Below are positions 1 to 6,908 of a stretch of DNA of 7,229 bases, piece by piece. The notes beneath the pieces were generated by a model that saw only the letters and a program-made list of their open reading frames with translations, searched no databases and had not been told where the DNA came from. The position numbers were made by a program, and so were the translations under genes. Every line of letters starts with the position of its first letter. Position 1 is the stretch's first letter. Source of the stretch: Acidimicrobiales bacterium. Lineage in GTDB: Bacteria > Actinomycetota > Acidimicrobiia > Acidimicrobiales > UBA8190. The DNA lies in NCBI GenBank assembly GCA_030042575.1, contig JASHZK010000347.1:1-7229 (forward strand), written 5' to 3'.

Positions 1-147
1 GGGGTCGCCGCCGTGGTGGTGACCCACGACGCCCAGCTGGCGTCGTGGGCCGACCGGGTGGTGTTCCTGCGCGACGGGCGGATCGTCGACCAGACCAGCC
101 CACCTCCGACACCCGAGTCGATCCTGACCGGCGCGCCCCAGCCGTAG
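1..147 (+). CDS. ABC transporter ATP-binding protein, C-terminal fragment
   Basis: This is the end of an ABC ATPase whose start lies before the window; 48 codons remain before TAG at 145-147. The visible protein reads VAAVVVTHDAQLASWADRV and then FLRDGRIVDQ. That is the strand leading to the switch (H-loop) histidine, here residue 9 of the fragment, followed by the usual 'aDRvvfLrDGRiv' ending of MacB/LolD-type ATPases. In the family this His contacts the ATP gamma-phosphate. Walker A, Walker B and the signature motif are outside the window. The stop is 11 bases before the start of an FtsX-type permease on the same strand, so the two very probably form one transporter and one operon. The substrate cannot be told from this fragment. 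Confidence 0.9.
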   Translation, partial: GVAAVVVTHDAQLASWADRVVFLRDGRIVDQTSPPPTPESILTGAPQP

Positions 148-148
148 G

Positions 149-155
149 AAGGAGG
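149..155 (+). promoter_or_regulatory. Ribosome binding site of the ABC permease
   Basis: AAGGAGG is a near-perfect Shine-Dalgarno sequence overlapping the end of the ATPase gene region. It lies 3 bases before GTG at 159, which is closer than the usual 5-9. It is the only strong site near the N-terminus, so it decides the start at 159 over an upstream in-frame ATG at 45 (inside the ATPase gene) and a GTG at 246. Confidence 0.6.
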
Positions 156-158
156 GTC

Positions 159-2744
159 GTGGCCGGCACGCTCACCCTCGACACCGAAGCGCCCCCCGCA
201 CCGGGGCCCGCCCACAAAGGCGGCGGCCTGCCCGCCCGCCGGGCGGTGACGCGTTGGGCGTGGCGGCTGTTCCTGCGCGAATGGCGCCAGCAGCTGTTGG
301 TGCTCGCCCTCGTCGTGGTGGCGGTGGCCGCCGCCATCGTCGGCGCCACCGTGGCCGTCGACTCCCCCCAGCCGGCCAACTTCGGCTTCGGCACCGCCCA
401 CGACGCCCTCACCGTCTCGGGAAGCGACCCGCATCTGGCCACCCAGATCGCCACCTTGGAGCACCGCTTCGGAAGGGTCGAGGTGATCGCCCAGACGACA
501 GAGGCAATTCCCGGCGCCATCGCCACTTACCAGTTGGTGGCGGCCAACCCGACCGGCCCCTACATCGCGCCCATGCTGGCCGTGACGACCGGCCGCTTCC
601 CCACCGGGGCCGACCAGGTCGCCGTCACCTCCGGGTTGGCCTCGGAGCTCGCACTGCACATCGGCGGCACCTGGACGGTGGGGGGCGTGTCGCGCCGGGT
701 GGTGGGCTTCGTGGAGAACCCCCAGAGCCTGCTCGACGAGTTCGCCCTGGTCCTCCCCGGCCAGGTCACCGACCCCGCCCAGGTCACGGTCCTGTTCGAC
801 GCTCCCGGAGTGCGGGCCTCCTCCATCGGTCCCGACGTGACGACACCGGCGTCGCTGGCCAACTCCAACCCGATCGACCCGAAGAACATCTCCATGGCCG
901 TGCTCACCGTCGGGATGCTGCTCATCGCCCTGGTGGGCGTGGGCGGATTCACCGTGCTGGCCCAGCGCCGGCTGCGCTCGCTCGGCATGCTCGCCGTCCT
1001 GGGCGGCACCGACCGCCAGGCCCGCTGGGTGGTGCGGGCCAACGGCGTGGTGGTGGGGGTGGTGGGAGCCGTGGCCGGGACGGTGCTCGGCATCCTCGCC
1101 TGGTTGCTCTACCGCCCCCATCTGGAGTCGAGCTCCCACCATCTGATCGGGGCGTGGGCGGTGCCCTGGAGCGTCGTGGGGTTGGCGGTGGCGCTGTCCA
1201 TAGTGGCCACCTACTTCTCGGCCTCCCGCCCGGCGCGCGCCGTCAGCAGAGTCCCCGTCGTGGCCGCCCTGTCGGGGCGCCCGGGACCGCCGCGCCAGAT
1301 CCACCGCTCGGCCGTCCCCGGCATCGTGTGCTTCGTCACCGCTTTCTTGGTGCTCGGCTACGCCGGCGCCAGCAACAGCGGTACCGGCAACGGCGCCGCC
1401 CCCGAGCTGGTGCTCGGCATCGTCGTGCTCGTCCCCGGCGTCGTCCTGCTGGCGCCGTTCTTCCTGACGGCCTTGGCCAGGGCAGGGGCGCACACGACGG
1501 TGGCCGTGCGCCTGGCCCTGCGCGACCTGGCCCGCTACCGGGCCCGATCGGGCTCGGCCCTGGCCGCCATCAGCCTCAGCGTCATGATCGCCGTCATCGT
1601 GGCCCTGGCCGCCGCGGCCCGCTACGGCAACGTCCTCGACTACGCCGGCCCCAACCTGGCCTCCGACCAGCTGATCGTCTACACCCCGGGCAACGGTCCC
1701 GGCGGGGGTGGCCCACCGCCGGCGTCGAGCGACATCGCCCGGATCGAGGCCACGGCGACCGCCACCGCCAAGTCCATCGGCGCCGCCCTGGGGACCCGCC
1801 AGGTCATCGCCCTGGAGTCCACCGACGCCCAGGTCGTCGGAAGCCAGGGCGGCCGGCAGTACAACGGCCCGCTGTACGTGGCCACCCCGCAGCTGCTCGC
1901 CGCCTTCGGCATCTCCTCGTCACAAATCGACCCCGAAGCCGACATCTTGAGCATGCGCCCGGGCTTCTCCTCGATCGGCAACCTGGCGTTGACGTACTCG
2001 CCGCCGGGTCCCGCCACGATCAAGGTCGGCCCCGGAGGCCAGCCCGCCGCCGTTCCCGGCCACGGACCCGACTCCAACCCGTCGTCCAGCCCGCCGTGCG
2101 ACGCCGACGACGACTGCCTGGCCCATCCGGTGATCCAGGAGCTGGGCGCGCTCCCGTCGGGAACCTCGGCGCCCAACACCGTGGTCACCGAGCACGCCGT
2201 GAAGACGCTCGGTCTGCAGGCATCGGTGGAGATCCAGGGCTGGCTGATCCAGGCGGCCCAGCCCGTCACCGCCCTGCAGCTGCACCAGGCCCAGAGCGCC
2301 GCCGCCACCGTGGGCATGACGGTGGAGAGCCGCAACGACCAGCCCACCTCCAGTGAGGTGATCAATTGGGCCACCGTCTTCGGCATCGCCCTGGCACTGT
2401 GCATCCTGGCCATGAGCGTGGGGTTGATCCGCAGCGAGACAGCCGCCGACCTGCGGGTGCTCGCCGCCGCCGGTGCCTCGAGCACGACCAGGCGTACCCT
2501 GGCGGCGGCCACCGCCGGGGGGCTGGGCCTGCTGGGGGCGGTGCTCGGCACCCTGGCCGGCTACATCGGCATGATCGGCTTTCTCCGGAGCAACTCGCTC
2601 AACGGCGGGATCTCGGCCCTGGGCAACGTCCCGGTGGACAACCTCCTCGTCATCCTGGTGGGGATCCCACTGGGCGCCGCCGTCATCGGCTGGCTGCTGG
2701 CCGGGCGCCAGCCGTCGGCCATCACCCGCCAACCCATCGAGTGA
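159..2744 (+). CDS. ABC transporter permease, FtsX/ABC3 family
   Basis: This membrane subunit of an ABC transporter is 861 residues from the GTG start. Numbered from that start, about ten membrane segments are visible in the order expected for ABC3 permeases. One lies near 45-67, followed by a large extracytoplasmic domain (about 68-243). Three helices follow (244-268, 294-318, 334-353) as a first FtsX domain, then two central helices (386-403, 415-438). Another helix (464-486) leads to a second extracytoplasmic domain (487-734), and three helices (736-757, 783-807, 827-849) form the second FtsX domain. The motif QRRLRSLGMLAVLGGTDRQ after helix 2, and its counterpart ETAADLRVLAAAGASSTTRR after helix 8, are typical of the cytoplasmic coupling region. 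The first 40 residues are Pro/Ala/Gly-rich and cytosolic. The partner ATPase ends 11 bases upstream. Such transporters act in export, lipoprotein release or mechanotransmission rather than classical import; which applies here is unknown. An upstream ATG at 45 would extend the frame by 38 residues, but it overlaps the ATPase gene and is unlikely. Confidence 0.88.
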   Translation: MAGTLTLDTEAPPAPGPAHKGGGLPARRAVTRWAWRLFLREWRQQLLVLALVVVAVAAAIVGATVAVDSPQPANFGFGTAHDALTVSGSDPHLATQIATLEHRFGRVEVIAQTTEAIPGAIATYQLVAANPTGPYIAPMLAVTTGRFPTGADQVAVTSGLASELALHIGGTWTVGGVSRRVVGFVENPQSLLDEFALVLPGQVTDPAQVTVLFDAPGVRASSIGPDVTTPASLANSNPIDPKNISMAVLTVGMLLIALVGVGGFTVLAQRRLRSLGMLAVLGGTDRQARWVVRANGVVVGVVGAVAGTVLGILAWLLYRPHLESSSHHLIGAWAVPWSVVGLAVALSIVATYFSASRPARAVSRVPVVAALSGRPGPPRQIHRSAVPGIVCFVTAFLVLGYAGASNSGTGNGAAPELVLGIVVLVPGVVLLAPFFLTALARAGAHTTVAVRLALRDLARYRARSGSALAAISLSVMIAVIVALAAAARYGNVLDYAGPNLASDQLIVYTPGNGPGGGGPPPASSDIARIEATATATAKSIGAALGTRQVIALESTDAQVVGSQGGRQYNGPLYVATPQLLAAFGISSSQIDPEADILSMRPGFSSIGNLALTYSPPGPATIKVGPGGQPAAVPGHGPDSNPSSSPPCDADDDCLAHPVIQELGALPSGTSAPNTVVTEHAVKTLGLQASVEIQGWLIQAAQPVTALQLHQAQSAAATVGMTVESRNDQPTSSEVINWATVFGIALALCILAMSVGLIRSETAADLRVLAAAGASSTTRRTLAAATAGGLGLLGAVLGTLAGYIGMIGFLRSNSLNGGISALGNVPVDNLLVILVGIPLGAAVIGWLLAGRQPSAITRQPIE

Positions 2745-2812
2745 GCGCAGATCGAAGCTGACGACACACCCCAGCCTGGCGACGCCGAGCGGGAGAATGG
2801 CGGGAAGATGGA
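2745..2812 (+). other. Short intergenic region between ABC permease and kinase
   Basis: There are 68 bases between the permease stop and the kinase start. I see no strong hairpin followed by a T-run and no convincing -35/-10 pair. Read-through from the ABC operon into the kinase gene is therefore possible, but a weak promoter cannot be excluded by eye. Confidence 0.4.
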
Positions 2813-4387
2813 GTGGTGAGCGGGGGCGGCGAGGTATCTGTGACACCGGGCCACGCCTTCGGCTCCACCCGCCAGGTGACGACCGGCATCCTGGTGGCTC
2901 TCGGGCTCGGGGCGGCCCTGGCCGGCGCCATGAGCCCCCTGCGCAGCCACATGAGCGTCGCCGCCACGGCCCTGGTCCTGGTCGTACCCGTGGTGTTCGC
3001 GTCGGCCATCGGCGGGCTGGCGCCGGGACTGGTCGCTACCGTGACTGGCTTTCTCGTCTACGACTTCCTGTTCATTCCCCCTTACTACACCTTCAGCGTC
3101 GGAAGGCCTCAGAACTGGGCCGTGCTCGTCGTCTATGTGGTCGTCATGGTGGTCGTCTCCCAGGCCATGAACCACCTGCGGACATCACGTACCGAAGCGC
3201 GAAGACGCATGTCCGAGATCCGACGGCTCTTCGACCTCTCGGAGCTGCTCGTACGCGATTCGCAAGTGTCGAGATTGTTCGACGCCGTTGTCACTTCCGT
3301 TCTGGACGCCTTCGGGGTACAGGGGGCGGCGCTGCTGGTGCCAGTGGAAGGACGCTTGGCGTCGGTGGCCAGCGCCGGACAGCCGTTTTCCTCTGGTGAA
3401 CTCACAGAGTTGTCGACGGGCGGCAATGTTCCCGTCAGCCTCGAAACCGGAACGGTCCCCCACACGGGCGTCAGGGCGGTGGCGCTCACCGGGTCGAGCG
3501 GCTCGGTGGGACTTCTTGCCCTGCGGGGCCGGCCGACGACCAGAAGAGACTCTGCGCTGCTTCACGCTTTTGCCAACTATCTCGCCCTGGCGATTGAGCG
3601 CGCCCAATCGCAGGAACAGGCGCTTCGCGCCGAGTTGCTCGATGAGGTCGAGCGGCTGAGGCGTTCGCTGCTGGGGCGTGTCTCTCATGAACTGCGAACT
3701 CCCCTGGCAACGATCAAGGTTTTGACCTCGACGCTCCGGGATCCCGCGGCCCGCATGAGCCCGGCCGAAACCGCTGAGCTGGCAGCGCTCGCCGACGAAC
3801 AAGCCGACAGGCTCGACCGCTTGGTGGCCAACCTGCTCGATATGACGCGGATCCAGGCCGGCACTCTGGAAGTGCGCAAGCACCCGATGGCGGTGGGAGA
3901 CCTGGTGGACCACGCACTGTCGGTGCTCGGCTCCTCGGTGGATTCGAGGCGCGTTGTCTGGGCCGGTCCGGACGACCTGCCCTTGGCCGAGGTCGATCCG
4001 TCGCTCGTGTGCCAGGTCCTCGCCAATCTCATCGACAACGCAATCAAGTTCTCCCCGGAAGAGGCGCCCGTAATGGTGAGCGCCACCGAGAGGCTCGACG
4101 GCTGGCTGGCCGTGGAGGTGCTCGACTCGGGTCCGGGGGTGCCGAACGAGGAGCGCGACAACATCTTCGCCCTGGTCGACCGCGGCCAGTCCGGCCAGCG
4201 CGGTGGACTCGGTCTCGCCGTAGCCAGGTCGTTTGTGGAGGTCCACGGCGGCCAGATCTGGGTGGAGCCTGCCGGAGCCGAAACTTCACATTCGGTGATC
4301 GCTGGTCATGGGAACCCCCCGGCTGCCGGTCGTCCGTCAGCCGGTGCCAGATTCGTCTTCACCCTTCCGACGGCCACCGGGACCTAG
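2813..4387 (+). CDS. Membrane sensor histidine kinase, KdpD-like (DUF4118-GAF-HisKA-HATPase)
   Basis: This is a 524-residue sensor kinase. Four close helices (about 21-41, 48-68, 69-90, 101-122) form a DUF4118 module, with the KdpD-type signature YDFLFIPPYYTFSV at 83-96. Residues about 137-265 look like a GAF domain, followed by a charged helix (265-287). HisKA follows, with phospho-acceptor His292 in SHELRTPL and a dimer helix ending LLDMTRIQAG. The ATPase domain has the N box at 401-415 (Asn405, Asn409), G1 at 438-442 (DSGPG) and G2 at 464-470 (GGLGLAV). Unlike full KdpD (about 890 residues) it lacks the N-terminal KdpD nucleotide-binding and Usp domains. The F-box equivalent, IFALVDRG, lacks the usual second Phe, and a Gly/Pro-rich insert of about 20 residues precedes the last strand (RFVFTLP). 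There is no response regulator beside it. The start is uncertain: GTG at 2813, 2816 or 2840, all with weak ribosome sites. A role in sensing K+ or turgor is inferred from the DUF4118 module and the neighbours. Confidence 0.88.
   Translation: MVSGGGEVSVTPGHAFGSTRQVTTGILVALGLGAALAGAMSPLRSHMSVAATALVLVVPVVFASAIGGLAPGLVATVTGFLVYDFLFIPPYYTFSVGRPQNWAVLVVYVVVMVVVSQAMNHLRTSRTEARRRMSEIRRLFDLSELLVRDSQVSRLFDAVVTSVLDAFGVQGAALLVPVEGRLASVASAGQPFSSGELTELSTGGNVPVSLETGTVPHTGVRAVALTGSSGSVGLLALRGRPTTRRDSALLHAFANYLALAIERAQSQEQALRAELLDEVERLRRSLLGRVSHELRTPLATIKVLTSTLRDPAARMSPAETAELAALADEQADRLDRLVANLLDMTRIQAGTLEVRKHPMAVGDLVDHALSVLGSSVDSRRVVWAGPDDLPLAEVDPSLVCQVLANLIDNAIKFSPEEAPVMVSATERLDGWLAVEVLDSGPGVPNEERDNIFALVDRGQSGQRGGLGLAVARSFVEVHGGQIWVEPAGAETSHSVIAGHGNPPAAGRPSAGARFVFTLPTATGT
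4384..4387. other. Shared CTAG carrying both convergent stop codons
   Basis: The kinase stop TAG occupies 4385-4387 on the + strand and the permease stop TAG occupies 4386-4384 on the - strand. The two stops lie in one palindromic CTAG. There is no intergenic space for a terminator between the genes. Confidence 0.95.
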
Positions 4388-6798
4388 TCGGGAATATGGG
4401 CTTCGGGCACCTCGGGCCCGGCGATGAGCTCGTACTCGGGGTTCAAGATCGCCATGGCTCCCTGCCAGGCCCCGACGGTCCCTTGGGCGACGAGCTTTGC
4501 CCCCTGCTGGATGCCGGGGATCTTGCGCCTCCCCTGAAAGACCAACAGGATCGCTCCGGTGCTGTCGATCAACGTGCACTCCACGTTGGCGGTACCGGTG
4601 CCGGTCGGGACACGGACCTGGTGAATCCTCCCGGCCACACGCACCCTGTCGCGCCAATGGACTTGGGCGATCGGCGTGGTCCCGGCGACCTCCGGTGTCA
4701 ACACCTTGTGCTCTCGGGCCTCGGAGCGCGGCTGGCGAGGAGCGATGCGGGCCAGGGCTCGCGTCAGCCGCCTGGACTCGAAATCCTCTAGCTGATAGGG
4801 CACCATCGTCGCATTGGCGTGAGGAAGCCGCGAAACAGCGGCCGCGATCCGGTCGGCGCTGCGGTCGTGCAGAATCCTGCGCCATCCGGTGCCGAAGCCC
4901 CGCCTGGGTAAGAGGATGGAAAGCTCGGTGTCGCCCAGCTCGAGTATCTCCGCAGAGAGCTCGAGAGCGGCGCGCGCCACTCTGCGATCGGGACAGTCCA
5001 CGATGTCGAGCGGGAGCCTCGACAGGCCGAGGCGCATCCACTCGTTCTGCAGCTTCTCAGCTTCCTGGGAGTCAACCGCGAAGTGCACGATCCGCAACTC
5101 GTCAGGAGTCAAGGTACGCGCATACTGCACCGCCCTGGCGGTGGCCAGGTCGAGACGGTTGACGAGCACGAGCACCACGTGGCGTCGCAACAGCGGTGCC
5201 TCGCACGCCTTGGCGGCTTCCGTTTCCAGCTCGGAGGATTCACTCGAGTACTGACGGTGCATACGCAGGAGCAGCCAATAGATCACCGGCCCCGCCAGCA
5301 CGACGAGCCACGCCCCTTCGGCGAACTTGAATATGGCGAAGATCAGCACGACTATGGCGGAAACGACAGCGGCCAGCCCGTTGATCCATTGGCGATAACG
5401 CCAGCCCGGCTCGCGATGTGTGCGGTGGTGTTTCACCATGCCTGCGCCCGCCATGGTGAATCCGGTGAAGACACCGATGGCGTAGAGAGCCACCAGAGCC
5501 GTCAGATTGGCTCCTGTTCCGACCACGAGCGCGATCCCGACAATGGCCAGCACGATGATGCCGTTGGAGAAGGCCAGACGGTGTCCGCGGCGGGTGAGCT
5601 GACGGGGCAGGAAGGAGTCGCCGGCAACGAAGCTGGCGAGGTAGGGAAACCCGTTGAAACTCGTGTTCCCCCCCGTGAACAGGATCAAGGTCGTCGCCAC
5701 CAGCACCACATCCCGGAGCGCGGTGCCGGCGCCGCTGCTGCCGAAGACCCACCCGGACACCTGAGCTATCACAGTGGGAGATCCCACCCGGTAGGGAGAA
5801 GCGTGTGACCAGTGCGCCAGCAGGGTCACTCCGAGAACCAGGAATCCGAGAATCGAGCTCATGACGACGAGCGTGATCCTCCCGTTGCGGGCCTCGGGCC
5901 TCCTGAAGGCTCCGACCGAGTTCGAGATGGCCTCCAACCCCGTCAAGGAGGAGCCGCCGTTGGCTATTCCTCTCAGCAATGCTGTGATGGCAGCGAAGGC
6001 GATCAACCCGCTGTGCGTCCCGAAGGGGATCATCCCCGACTGGTGGGGGATGTCCGATGGCACGTCGCCGATCGCCTCGCGCAGCAAGCCGACGATGATC
6101 ACGGAGCTGAGCGAGAAGACGAAGAAGTAGGTGGGAAAGGCGAACGACTTGGCGCCCTCTCGGATACCACGCAGATTCCCGTAGCAGAGGACCACCACCA
6201 CGGCGACGGTGATGGGCACCGTGTAAGGGACGAGCCTGGGGATCAGCGAAGTGAGGGCATCGGTCCCGGCTGTGCACTGCACGGCGACGGTTACCGTGTA
6301 GTCGATGAGCAAGGCCACGGCCGCCACCAGTGCGATGCGGGGCCCGAAGTTGTCGCGGGCGACGACGTAGGAACCGCCGGCTTTGGTATAGGCCTTGATG
6401 ACCTCGAGGTACGAGAGGGTCACGAAGATCAGGACCCCGAGGATCACGATCGTCACGGGCACCAGGAGAGCGAAGGCGGCCACCCCGAACCACGGAACGA
6501 GCTGGGTCAGCATCTCCTCGGTGCCGTAGGCAGAGGACGAGATCATGTCCGGGGCCAGCACACCCAGACCGGCGATCTTGCCCAGCCTCTCTACCGCTTG
6601 GCGCTCACTGGCGATGGGGGGGCCCAGTAGGGCGTTCTTCAGCCGATACAGCGGCGTCTCGGGCAGCTTCAGGGCGTCGGACGGACCAGGGAGGGCCTCC
6701 GGCGCGAACCTCGTGTCGGTCCCAGCCTCTCCCCTCGGTGCCGTGGGATCGGCCGACGGGCCTTCCTCGGTCTCGACCTCCGGCTGTTCCCGCTGCAT
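4384..6798 (-). CDS. KimA/YdaO-like APC-superfamily K+ permease with Usp-like and C-terminal OB-fold domains
   Basis: This 804-residue protein probably imports K+ across the inner membrane. Residues 1-47 are an acidic, Pro-rich, probably disordered tail. Residues about 75-512 are the transporter core with about twelve helices. It strongly resembles Bacillus KimA: LAPDMISSSAYGTEEM (81-96), YTKAGGSYVVARDNFG (137-152), LLIDYTVTVAV (163-173), SLTGLEAISN (284-293), RLAFSNGIIVL (407-417) and ALYAIGVFTGFT (437-448). Asp84, Tyr91, Asp166, Tyr167, Thr170, Thr286 and Tyr439 align with residues I recall as lining the KimA K+ site; Gln174 replaces a Ser. Residues about 536-672 form a Usp-like alpha/beta domain ending in a GWRRILHDRSADRI helix region. 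Residues about 703-795 form an OB fold not found in KimA. The start is firm: an in-frame TAG lies one codon upstream (TAG GCC ATG), and the next in-frame Met is residue 85. The gene is divergent from trkA and convergent with the kinase. Mycobacterial Rv2690c occupies the same place beside ceoB and is shorter. Amino-acid transport is the main alternative. Confidence 0.85.
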   Translation of the reverse strand: MQREQPEVETEEGPSADPTAPRGEAGTDTRFAPEALPGPSDALKLPETPLYRLKNALLGPPIASERQAVERLGKIAGLGVLAPDMISSSAYGTEEMLTQLVPWFGVAAFALLVPVTIVILGVLIFVTLSYLEVIKAYTKAGGSYVVARDNFGPRIALVAAVALLIDYTVTVAVQCTAGTDALTSLIPRLVPYTVPITVAVVVVLCYGNLRGIREGAKSFAFPTYFFVFSLSSVIIVGLLREAIGDVPSDIPHQSGMIPFGTHSGLIAFAAITALLRGIANGGSSLTGLEAISNSVGAFRRPEARNGRITLVVMSSILGFLVLGVTLLAHWSHASPYRVGSPTVIAQVSGWVFGSSGAGTALRDVVLVATTLILFTGGNTSFNGFPYLASFVAGDSFLPRQLTRRGHRLAFSNGIIVLAIVGIALVVGTGANLTALVALYAIGVFTGFTMAGAGMVKHHRTHREPGWRYRQWINGLAAVVSAIVVLIFAIFKFAEGAWLVVLAGPVIYWLLLRMHRQYSSESSELETEAAKACEAPLLRRHVVLVLVNRLDLATARAVQYARTLTPDELRIVHFAVDSQEAEKLQNEWMRLGLSRLPLDIVDCPDRRVARAALELSAEILELGDTELSILLPRRGFGTGWRRILHDRSADRIAAAVSRLPHANATMVPYQLEDFESRRLTRALARIAPRQPRSEAREHKVLTPEVAGTTPIAQVHWRDRVRVAGRIHQVRVPTGTGTANVECTLIDSTGAILLVFQGRRKIPGIQQGAKLVAQGTVGAWQGAMAILNPEYELIAGPEVPEAHIPD
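4414..4692 (-). other. C-terminal OB-fold domain fused to the permease
   Basis: Residues about 703-795 of the permease protein form a small five-strand-like beta domain. The central strands read RVRVAGRIHQVRV, then VECTLIDSTGAILLVFQGRR, followed by KIPGIQQGAKLVAQGTVG and ILNPEYELIAG. The pattern 'GRRxIPGIxxGxxL...G...G...I.NPxYEL' is what I recall for the separate actinobacterial OB-fold protein of the Rv2694c type, encoded a few genes from ceoB in mycobacteria. OB folds of this class are related to nucleic-acid-binding modules, but the ligand here is unknown. The reading frame is continuous with the membrane domain, with no stop or start that would separate the parts. Confidence 0.75.
4783..5193 (-). 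other. Usp-like cytosolic domain of the permease
   Basis: Residues about 536-672 follow the last membrane helix and a short charged linker. The stretch starts with a hydrophobic strand (RRHVVLVLVNRLD) and alternates strands and helices like a universal-stress-protein fold. A second strand (LRIVHFAVD), a third (LPLDIVDCP), a fourth (TELSILLPRRG) and a final strand (NATMVPYQLE) are visible. The standard Usp ATP motif G-2x-G-9x-G-S/T is not clearly present. In KimA the equivalent cytosolic region takes part in inhibition by c-di-AMP; whether this one binds that ligand cannot be seen. Confidence 0.55.
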
Positions 6799-6808
6799 GG
6801 CCTACCTA

Positions 6809-6833
6809 ACCACGTTTCACATGGCGGCGTGGT
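6809..6833. repeat. Inverted repeat ACCACG-N13-CGTGGT upstream of the K+ permease
   Basis: Two perfect 6-base arms (6809-6814 and 6828-6833) are separated by 13 bases. Their centres are 19 bases apart, about two helical turns. The repeat lies 11-35 bases before the permease start codon. It could be a dimeric repressor site or a leader hairpin; short arms like these also arise by chance in GC-rich DNA. Confidence 0.35.
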
Positions 6834-6884
6834 GACCTGCCGACGCTGTCCGTGCAAGGCGACCGACCACCCGGGGACCCACAC

Positions 6885-6902
6885 GGTGGAGAGGAGTCCA
6901 CC
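6885..6902 (+). repeat. Hairpin GGTGGA-GAGGAG-TCCACC upstream of trkA
   Basis: A perfect 6-base stem (6885-6890 with 6897-6902) encloses the six-base loop GAGGAG. Neighbouring bases do not extend the stem. The loop resembles a Shine-Dalgarno core but lies more than 30 bases before the trkA ATG, too far to serve that start. No T-run follows, so it is not a standard terminator. It may be an operator or a structured leader element. Confidence 0.4.
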
Positions 6903-6908
6903 AGGGAC

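Noticed and set aside
45..158. N-terminal extension of the ABC permease from ATG at 45
   Set aside because: It would overlap 103 bases of the ATPase gene in another frame and adds an Arg/Pro-rich stretch without homology character. A strong ribosome site directly before GTG 159 gives a better start.
254..2356. A 700-codon open frame on the + strand inside the ABC permease gene
   Set aside because: It is a shifted-frame shadow in GC-rich DNA. Its translation is dominated by Arg, Gly, Pro and His with no membrane or domain pattern, while the permease frame has clear helices and FtsX motifs.
2745..2812. A rho-independent terminator after the ABC permease
   Set aside because: No stable GC stem followed by a T-run is present in these 68 bases.
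1920..2846. A 308-codon antisense frame over the end of the ABC permease and the intergenic gap
   Set aside because: The composition is typical of antisense GC-rich shadows (Gly/Arg/Gln/His), with no ribosome site and no domain.
5240..6493. A 417-codon open frame on the - strand inside the K+ permease gene
   Set aside because: It lies on the same strand in another frame, is Arg/Gly/His-rich, and lacks recognisable motifs. The overlapping permease frame matches a known family throughout.
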